Below are positions 58,779 to 64,000 of a stretch of 64,000 nucleotides of DNA, piece by piece. The position numbers and the translations under genes are program-made. This DNA comes from Actinomycetota bacterium (GTDB lineage: Bacteria; Actinomycetota; Thermoleophilia; BMS3ABIN01). A model generated the notes under the pieces. It made no database searches. It was not told where the DNA came from and was given only the letters and a program-made list of their open reading frames with translations. Numbering within the stretch: the first letter of the stretch is position 1; the number at the start of each line of letters is the position of its first letter. The stretch covers positions 1 through 64,000 of the forward strand of contig JAMCPM010000012.1 in the NCBI GenBank assembly GCA_023382335.1, in the 5' to 3' direction.

Positions 58779-59948
58779 ATGACCGGGAACGCGGCACTCA
58801 TCTACAGCGAAAGCTACATGGGCTACAACTTCAGCCCCTGGCACCCCATGAAACCGGAACGGCTGATGCTGACCGCTGAGCTGATCAAGGCTTACGGACT
58901 GCCGGAGCTCCCGGGGATGGCCATCGTCGAGCCGAGGCTGGCCTCCGATGAGGAGCTCAGGCTCGTCCACGACCAGGACTACATCGACAAGGTGCGCGAG
59001 CTCAGCGATCCTGATGCCGGCCAGCAGAACGGGGCTGGCTGGGGGCTCGGCACAGGGGACAACCCCGTCTTCCCGCGTATGCACGAAGCCTCCGCCACTA
59101 TTGCCGGCGGCGCCCTCGAAGCCGCGCGCATGATCATGGAGGGCGAAGCCGGCCACGTCTTTCACATGGGCGGCGGCCTTCATCACGCCCAGCGGGCGCG
59201 GGCATCCGGCTTTTGCATCTACAACGACGTTGCCCTGGCGGCCGCCTGGCTCAGGAAGCAATATGGCGCCCGCGTCCTTTACCTGGATTTCGACGCCCAC
59301 CACGGAGACGGCGTCGAGGCTGCCTTCTACGACGACCCCGAAGTCATGACCGTTTCCTTTCACGAGTCGGGAATGTATCTCTTCCCCGGCACCGGCTTCA
59401 CCAATGAGAACGGCGCCGGGGCCGGCCGCGGCTACGCGGTGAACCTGCCGCTGGCTCCGGAGACCACCGACGACATCCTGCTGGAAGCTTATGACGCGCT
59501 GGTGCCCGGCCTCGCCCGCAGGTTCAAGCCGGACATCATCATCACCCAGAACGGCTGCGACGGTCACTGGAGCGATCCGCTGACGCATCTCTGCTACACG
59601 CTGGCGGGTTTCAGGGCGCTCGATGCGCGGCTGCATGAGCTGGTACACGAGGTCTGCGGCGGCCGCTGGCTGGGCTCCGGCGGCGGCGGCTATCAGGCTT
59701 ACACGGTGGTGCCGCGCGCCTGGACCATCCTCATGGCCGAGATGACACAGCAGCAGCTTCCCGAGCCGCTTCCCGAAAGCTGGCGGGTGCTCTGTGGCCG
59801 CTATGCCGACAGCGAGGTTCCCCTGACGCTCAGCGGCGACGAGCCGCCCCAGCCGCTACCCTCGGCGGTCGAGAGGGCGCGCAACATGGCGATGAAAGGT
59901 GTGGCGGAGCTAGAGGAAAAGGCCCCTCCGGAAAACGATGTGAAATAA
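58779..59948 (+). CDS. acuC: AcuC-type histone-deacetylase-family protein
   Basis: 389 residues of the arginase/HDAC fold. The active site is complete: FHMGGGLHHAQRARASGFCIYND (His-His), LYLDFDAHHGDGVEAAFY (zinc Asp and His), QNGCDGHWSDPL (second zinc Asp), and GSGGGGYQ. Bacterial AcuC removes acetyl groups from acetyl-CoA synthetase and other proteins, or acts on acetylpolyamines. No acs or acetyltransferase is nearby. The length fits AcuC rather than the shorter polyamine deacetylases. Confidence 0.93.
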   Translation: MTGNAALIYSESYMGYNFSPWHPMKPERLMLTAELIKAYGLPELPGMAIVEPRLASDEELRLVHDQDYIDKVRELSDPDAGQQNGAGWGLGTGDNPVFPRMHEASATIAGGALEAARMIMEGEAGHVFHMGGGLHHAQRARASGFCIYNDVALAAAWLRKQYGARVLYLDFDAHHGDGVEAAFYDDPEVMTVSFHESGMYLFPGTGFTNENGAGAGRGYAVNLPLAPETTDDILLEAYDALVPGLARRFKPDIIITQNGCDGHWSDPLTHLCYTLAGFRALDARLHELVHEVCGGRWLGSGGGGYQAYTVVPRAWTILMAEMTQQQLPEPLPESWRVLCGRYADSEVPLTLSGDEPPQPLPSAVERARNMAMKGVAELEEKAPPENDVK

Positions 59949-59985
59949 TACCGATAACATCAGTCCTCAGAACGGGAGATAAAAC

Positions 59986-61197
59986 TTGCGTACCTCAATG
60001 AAACTGCTTTTGTCACAAGCAGTTTTCCTGGTAATCCTAGCTTTCGCGGTGTCTTCATGCAGCACGGCTCAATCTCCGGAGATAAATAACGTTGGAGAAG
60101 CATTCTACCGTGGTGATGCCAGCCGAAGCGGGGTATACACTGCCCAAGAAATAATTGAGCTAAAAGGCATTAGGTGGAAGTTCCAGGCTGGAGACAGAAT
60201 CTTTTCTACGCCGGCGGTTGTTGATCAAACAGTTTATTTTGGCAGCGTTAATTCCAATTTTTATGCTGTTGATATTAATTCAGGCCAAGAGAAATGGAGA
60301 AAAAGAACTAACGGAGCGGTTTCTTCTGGCCCCGCAGTTGACAATGGGATTGTTTATATTGGAAGTTTCGATGGCGCTCTCTATGCATTAGATGCAAATA
60401 CGGGTGAAGAGCGGTGGCGTTTCGAAACGCCACCGGCATCCGTGCCTCCGTCTGATAAAAGGATATCGAATCACGGGATTGATTCATCTCCAGTAGTTGT
60501 AAATGGAGTCGTTTATTTTGGCACATATGGAGAGGATTTCTATGCTCTGAAAAGTACCACGGGGGAGAAACTATGGGAGTTTAGGGCAGACTCTCCAATA
60601 TTTTCGGCTGGTGCGGTCGACGATGGTTCAGTTTATTTTGCCAGTCTCACCAGTCTCTATGCACTAGATGCCAGTACGGGTGTAAAAAAGTGGTCTATCC
60701 AGACAGGAAAGAACACGATGTCGAATACACCTTCTGTGAAGGGAGGACTTGTATTCCTTGACGATGTGGAATTCCTACACGCTTTTGATATCAAGAATGG
60801 TAAAGAAAAATGGTCATTCAAATTAGGAAGGCAAGAAACTTCGGACTGTATGGTAGCTGTGGATCAAAACAGTGTCTTCATAGGAGACAGGGACGCCTTC
60901 TATATGATCGACGCGAACAGCGGCGAAAAAAAATGGGAGTTCAAACCTGTCATGTCTTCAGGCGCACCAGGCGCGACAGCGACTCCCCCTACAATTGCTG
61001 GCAATTCTGTCTATTTTGCGGATCTAAGGGGTAACATTGTGTCGCTGGATGTAAAGGATGGCAGCGTTAAATGGAAATATAAGTATCAAAAAGATTTAAT
61101 GCAGGCCCCGACGCCTCTTACTATATCTGACGGAGTTATTTATCTGGGTAGTATGGATGGGAACTTATACGCCATCGAAGGAGGTTCTTCAGCATAA
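59986..61197 (+). CDS. PQQ-type beta-propeller lipoprotein (BamB-like)
   Basis: 403 residues. Lipoprotein signal: MRTSMKLLLSQAVFLVILAF then lipobox VSSC. The rest is repeats of the PQQ propeller blade (VYFGSVNSNFYAVDINSGQEKWR, VYIGSFDGALYALDANTGEERWR, VYFGTYGEDFYALKSTTGEKLWE and so on), about seven. These act as scaffolds; in Gram-positive-type bacteria the partner is unknown. The gene is much lower in GC than both neighbours and looks recently acquired. TTG 59986 has GGGAG upstream; ATG 59998 is an alternative. Confidence 0.88.
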   Translation: MRTSMKLLLSQAVFLVILAFAVSSCSTAQSPEINNVGEAFYRGDASRSGVYTAQEIIELKGIRWKFQAGDRIFSTPAVVDQTVYFGSVNSNFYAVDINSGQEKWRKRTNGAVSSGPAVDNGIVYIGSFDGALYALDANTGEERWRFETPPASVPPSDKRISNHGIDSSPVVVNGVVYFGTYGEDFYALKSTTGEKLWEFRADSPIFSAGAVDDGSVYFASLTSLYALDASTGVKKWSIQTGKNTMSNTPSVKGGLVFLDDVEFLHAFDIKNGKEKWSFKLGRQETSDCMVAVDQNSVFIGDRDAFYMIDANSGEKKWEFKPVMSSGAPGATATPPTIAGNSVYFADLRGNIVSLDVKDGSVKWKYKYQKDLMQAPTPLTISDGVIYLGSMDGNLYAIEGGSSA

Positions 61198-61382
61198 CTG
61201 GACCAAGTCTTCGCCTGCTTAATAATTATTGATTGATTATTTTTTCTATCAACGTTGGCCTATGATTCCCCGTTAAAATCCTTTATATGATGGCTTGGAT
61301 ATTCGGATAGCACGGCCTGATTTGCGCTATACTTACCGCTTGTGAGAACTTCCCTTTACATAATCGTCCCGGCGCTCGACCG

Positions 61383-62360
61383 GTGAGCAAGGCTTCTCTG
61401 GACATCAACGGCCTGGCGCTCGACCTCTGCCGCAACCTGCGGGAGGTCGTGCTTCCCGAGATCGGCAAGGCCGCGGCGCGCACGCACGCCGGCACCGCTG
61501 TCGGCGGCGACGTCACCTTCGGCATCGACGAGCTGGCCGAGGACTACCTGGTGGATTATCTCGAGAAGAGCGGCGCCAGCATCGCCGTCTACTCCGAGGA
61601 CCGGGGGCTGCTGCGCTTCGGCGGCTCCGGGCCCGCCCACGTTCTCATCATCGATCCGGTCGACGGCACCCGTCCCGCCGCCGCGGGCCTCGAAGGCGCC
61701 ATGGTCTCGGTGGCCGTGGCAGAGCTTAAAAACGGAGAGCCGGCGATGGGCGACGTGGTCTTCGGCTGCCTCATCGAGATCAAGAGCGGCACTACTTTCA
61801 CCGCCGAGCGCGGCCAGGGCGTAAAGATCACGACCGCCGCCGGCGAGCCGGTCCCGGTCATCCTCTCCCGGAACACCGATCTCTCAAAACTTTTCTGGAC
61901 CATCGGCTTCCGCGGGCGTCCGGCGCGGGCCCTGATCGAAGCCCTGGGCGACCTCGTCGACCTCTCATCCGTCGACGGCGGCGTCTTCGACCTGGGCAGC
62001 GCCACCTTTTCCATCACCCGCGTCCTCACCGGCCAGCTCGACGCATATATAGACATCGGGCCGCGCATGATCGAGGATGTCCCCGCGGTCAAGGCGCTCT
62101 TCGAGGAAGTCGGCAAGGGCGCCATCCTCAACAATTCTCCCCACGACCTGGCCGCGGTCGGGCTGATCTGCCGCGAGGCCGGCGCCATCTTCGGCGACGG
62201 CTGGGGCGAACCGCTCGAGGAAAGGCTGCTGCTGGGCTCCGACCATTCCTATCAGATGTCCTGCATCGCCGCCGCCAACCGTGAGATGTTCGACGCCATC
62301 GTCAAGGCTGTCGACGCCGGCATCGACGGGTTGCGCACGGCGTTTGGAAAAGGACGGTAG
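61383..62360 (+). CDS. Inositol-monophosphatase-family phosphatase
   Basis: 325 residues. VLIIDPVDGTRPA is the metal-binding DPVDGT motif, ASIAVYSEDRG holds the upstream Glu-Asp, and LDAYIDIGPRMIEDVPAVKAL corresponds to the C-terminal motif, although the usual WD is replaced by IED. The family includes inositol monophosphatase, fructose-1,6-bisphosphatase and PAP phosphatase; which substrate fits cannot be told. GTG start. The next gene begins 22 bp downstream. Confidence 0.85.
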   Translation: MSKASLDINGLALDLCRNLREVVLPEIGKAAARTHAGTAVGGDVTFGIDELAEDYLVDYLEKSGASIAVYSEDRGLLRFGGSGPAHVLIIDPVDGTRPAAAGLEGAMVSVAVAELKNGEPAMGDVVFGCLIEIKSGTTFTAERGQGVKITTAAGEPVPVILSRNTDLSKLFWTIGFRGRPARALIEALGDLVDLSSVDGGVFDLGSATFSITRVLTGQLDAYIDIGPRMIEDVPAVKALFEEVGKGAILNNSPHDLAAVGLICREAGAIFGDGWGEPLEERLLLGSDHSYQMSCIAAANREMFDAIVKAVDAGIDGLRTAFGKGR

Positions 62361-62382
62361 CGGGAAGCTGCCAGGCAGGATC

Positions 62383-63447
62383 ATGGACGAGAATCTGCAT
62401 GAAGCGATGCTCTGGGAACCACGCCCCGGCGGCAAGGTGCGCTGCCGGGTCTGCCCCCGGCTGTGCGTCATCTCCGAGGGTAAGCTGGGAACCTGCAAGA
62501 CCCGCAAGAACGTCGGCGGCAAATGCTACAGCCTCATCTACGACGAAGTCGTATCGATCGCCGCCGATCCCATCGAGAAGAAACCGCTATTCCATTTTTA
62601 CCCGGGCACACAGGTCCTTTCCCTGGGAACCCTGGGCTGCAACATGCGCTGCCTGCACTGCCAGAACTGGCAGATCGCCCATGCCGACGCCGTCGAGGAC
62701 GGAGACCAGATGCGCCGGCTCAAGGCTGAGAATCTGCCGCGGATCGCCAAGCAGAACGACTGCGCCGGCGTCGCCTGGACCTACAACGAGCCCACTATCT
62801 GGCTGGAATTCGCCCTCGATGGGGCCAGGGCCTGTCACGAGCAGGGCCTCTACACGGTGTTTGTCACCAATGGCTACATAACCCAGGAGGGCCTGGATAT
62901 CATAGCGCCGCATCTCGACGCCTACCGCGTCGACATCAAGGGGTTCAGGCCCGAGACTTACAAGTTCCTGGCCAAGGTGCCCGACGCCAAGCCCATATTC
63001 GATGCCGCCGAGCGCGCCAAGAAGGTGCACGGCTGCCATGTAGAGATCGTCACAAATGTTATTCCCACGGTCAACGACGACGAGGAGACGCTGCGCGGCA
63101 TCGCCTCCTGGATCGCCGGCGCCCTGGGGGAGAAGACGCCATGGCATGTGACCCGCTTTTTCCCCTACCTGGAACTGTCGCATCTCTCGCCGACGCCGAT
63201 CGCGACGCTGGAGCGGGCCCTGGCCATTGGAAAAGAGGAAGGGCTCAAGTTCGTCTACCTGGGCAATGTCCCCGGGCATCCGAGTGAGAATACGGTCTGC
63301 CCGCATTGCCACCGCGTCGTCATCAGGCGCGACGGCTACAGTCTGGGGAACATCGATGTCCGGGAAGGTCATTGCGCCTTCTGCGGTGAAGATTTAAATA
63401 TAATCCAGGCCGGGAGGATGAAGGCGGAAGCACCGTCTGAGGCCTGA
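62383..63447 (+). CDS. AmmeMemoRadiSam-system radical SAM enzyme
   Basis: 354 residues. GCNMRCLHCQNWQIAH provides the CX3CX2C cluster site; it is preceded by RCRVCPRLCVISEGKLGTCKTRKN and followed by WTYNEPTIWLEF, VTNGYIT, DIKGFRPETY and HVTRFFP, all characteristic of the family named for AMMECR1, Memo and radical SAM. The C-terminus has a CPHC...CAFCG zinc-like pair. Partner AMMECR1 and Memo genes are not in the window. ATG 62383 has AGGA upstream, and a longer frame from 62281 would overlap the phosphatase gene. Confidence 0.93.
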   Translation: MDENLHEAMLWEPRPGGKVRCRVCPRLCVISEGKLGTCKTRKNVGGKCYSLIYDEVVSIAADPIEKKPLFHFYPGTQVLSLGTLGCNMRCLHCQNWQIAHADAVEDGDQMRRLKAENLPRIAKQNDCAGVAWTYNEPTIWLEFALDGARACHEQGLYTVFVTNGYITQEGLDIIAPHLDAYRVDIKGFRPETYKFLAKVPDAKPIFDAAERAKKVHGCHVEIVTNVIPTVNDDEETLRGIASWIAGALGEKTPWHVTRFFPYLELSHLSPTPIATLERALAIGKEEGLKFVYLGNVPGHPSENTVCPHCHRVVIRRDGYSLGNIDVREGHCAFCGEDLNIIQAGRMKAEAPSEA

Positions 63448-63581
63448 ATCAGGGAAGCGCGGGCCGGAGGCCTTGAAGGGCCCGGGTTCAAAGTTTCGCG
63501 GCGCCAGGCCGATGGATTGCCACTTCGGGGTGTAAAACAGGGGGCGGACAGGCCCGTGGTGGTGTATTATCCGAGCAACCG

Positions 63582-63614
63582 CCGCGGGGGCGGCCCGCAG
63601 GGCCGCCCCCGCGG
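63582..63614. repeat. GCA-triloop palindrome upstream of treT
   Basis: Perfect 15-bp arms (ccgcgggggcggccc and its complement) around GCA. It is 11 nt downstream of a TATTAT box (63565-63570) and 36 nt upstream of the treT start, so it would form in the 5' leader. Same form as 34915-34949 and 58706-58740. Confidence 0.88.
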
Positions 63615-63649
63615 AACATCCATTAAAAAGTCATGCGGGAGGTCGTTTT

Positions 63650-64000
63650 TTGCTGCAGGAAGTCCATGTCGGCCACAAGTTTCTGGCCGACTATCAAAGT
63701 GTTGTAGTGAAGCCTCTGATCGAGGAGATCAGGGAGCTTGCCGAGGGCCTCAAGGGGGCCCGGGTGCTGCACGTCAACGCCACCTCCTTCGGCGGCGGCG
63801 TCGCCGAGATCCTCTATACCCTGGTGCCGCTGATGCGCGATGTCGGCCTCGATGCAGAATGGCGCATCATCATGGCCGAGCAGGAATTCTACGAGGGCAC
63901 CAAGATCATGCACAACGCCCTGCAGGGCAACGAGCTGGGACTCGACCCGGCGCAGAAGGAGATCTACGAGAAGAACAACCGCCTTACCGCCGAGTCGCTC
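63650..64000 (+). CDS. treT: TreT-like trehalose glycosyltransferring synthase, N-terminal part
   Basis: The first 117 codons; the gene runs off the window. The TTG at 63650 follows GGGAGGT by six bases. VLHVNATSFGGGVAEILYTLVPLMRDVGLDAEWRII is the N-terminal signature of TreT-type GT4 glycosyltransferases (nucleotide-diphosphate-glucose plus glucose to trehalose), and FYEGTKIMHNALQG follows as in that family. The C-terminal nucleotide-sugar domain is outside the window, so the assignment could equally cover a closely related glycosyltransferase. Confidence 0.82.
   Translation, partial: MLQEVHVGHKFLADYQSVVVKPLIEEIRELAEGLKGARVLHVNATSFGGGVAEILYTLVPLMRDVGLDAEWRIIMAEQEFYEGTKIMHNALQGNELGLDPAQKEIYEKNNRLTAESL

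Noticed and set aside
63448-63560. tRNA-like stretch containing GGGTTCAAA
   Set aside because: No acceptor stem or anticodon arm can be folded around it; no tRNA was recognised anywhere in the window.

Overview
The window is a chromosomal stretch of a high-GC bacterium, most likely a deep-branching member of the Actinobacteriota. That placement is inferred from GC-rich codon use, frequent GTG/TTG starts, actinobacterial-style tandem 11-bp PHO boxes, several near-leaderless genes, the rpsF-ssb-rpsR-DUF2232-rplI-dnaB order, and an AcuC/TreT gene set. No rRNA, tRNA or CRISPR array was recognised.

Regions. (1) 1-8.1 kb: the end of an IS3-type transposase, then a complete phosphate-starvation locus (phoP, pstSCAB, phoU, phoR). 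Convergent to it lies a small operon encoding a winged-helix-like protein and a thioredoxin-type arsenate reductase. Three promoters (pstS, pstC and the arsC operon) carry the same PHO box of four 11-bp direct repeats, 14-16 nt before the -10. A paralogue of the small protein precedes phoP, so the pair brackets the locus. (2) 8.1-10.3 kb: minus-strand housekeeping genes (YjbQ, PAP2 phosphatase, DUF3343, SAM hydrolase). (3) 10.4-24.0 kb, defence island A: type I restriction-modification genes hsdM-hsdS and a distant hsdR. Between them lie a DUF3644 HEPN-like protein, TcmP plus its three-Cys partner (Gp37/Gp68), an AbiEi/AbiEii pair, a chimeric hsdR'-gp37' remnant, a BrnT/BrnA-like pair and a decaying DUF1016 nuclease. 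(4) 24-30 kb: HPP membrane protein, DUF438/hemerythrin protein, SRPBCC and DUF4097-like proteins, and a DUF4143-type ATPase with an unusual C-terminal extension.

(5) 30.1-36.7 kb: ribosomal and replication genes (rpsF, ssb, rpsR, rplI, dnaB), then a chorismate-utilising pair (pabB/trpE-like and pabC-like). (6) 36.8-48.0 kb, defence island B: a near-consensus promoter with a perfect 16-bp palindrome at the predicted start site precedes half-size hsdS, hsdM, fic, a patatin phospholipase, a CD-NTase with a C-terminal sensor-like domain (a two-gene CBASS), full-length hsdS, hsdR and a YgjP-type metallopeptidase. Both islands thus place abortive-infection-type modules between the methylase and nuclease genes of a type I system. 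(7) 48-64 kb: GDP-rhamnose synthesis (gmd, rmd), membrane protease, flippase-like membrane protein, ddl, a FlgM-like small protein, a tightly coupled operon (TIM-barrel isomerase, radical SAM, response regulator, histidine kinase), HtrA, AcuC, a PQQ-propeller lipoprotein, an inositol-monophosphatase-family enzyme, an AmmeMemoRadiSam radical SAM enzyme and the start of a TreT-like glycosyltransferase.

The most unusual sequence features are the shared PHO-box architecture controlling an unstudied small protein, the recombined cargo slot in island A, the CBASS nested in a type I system with its own palindromic operator, and three dispersed perfect GC-rich palindromes of 15-16 bp arms that all have a GCA triloop.
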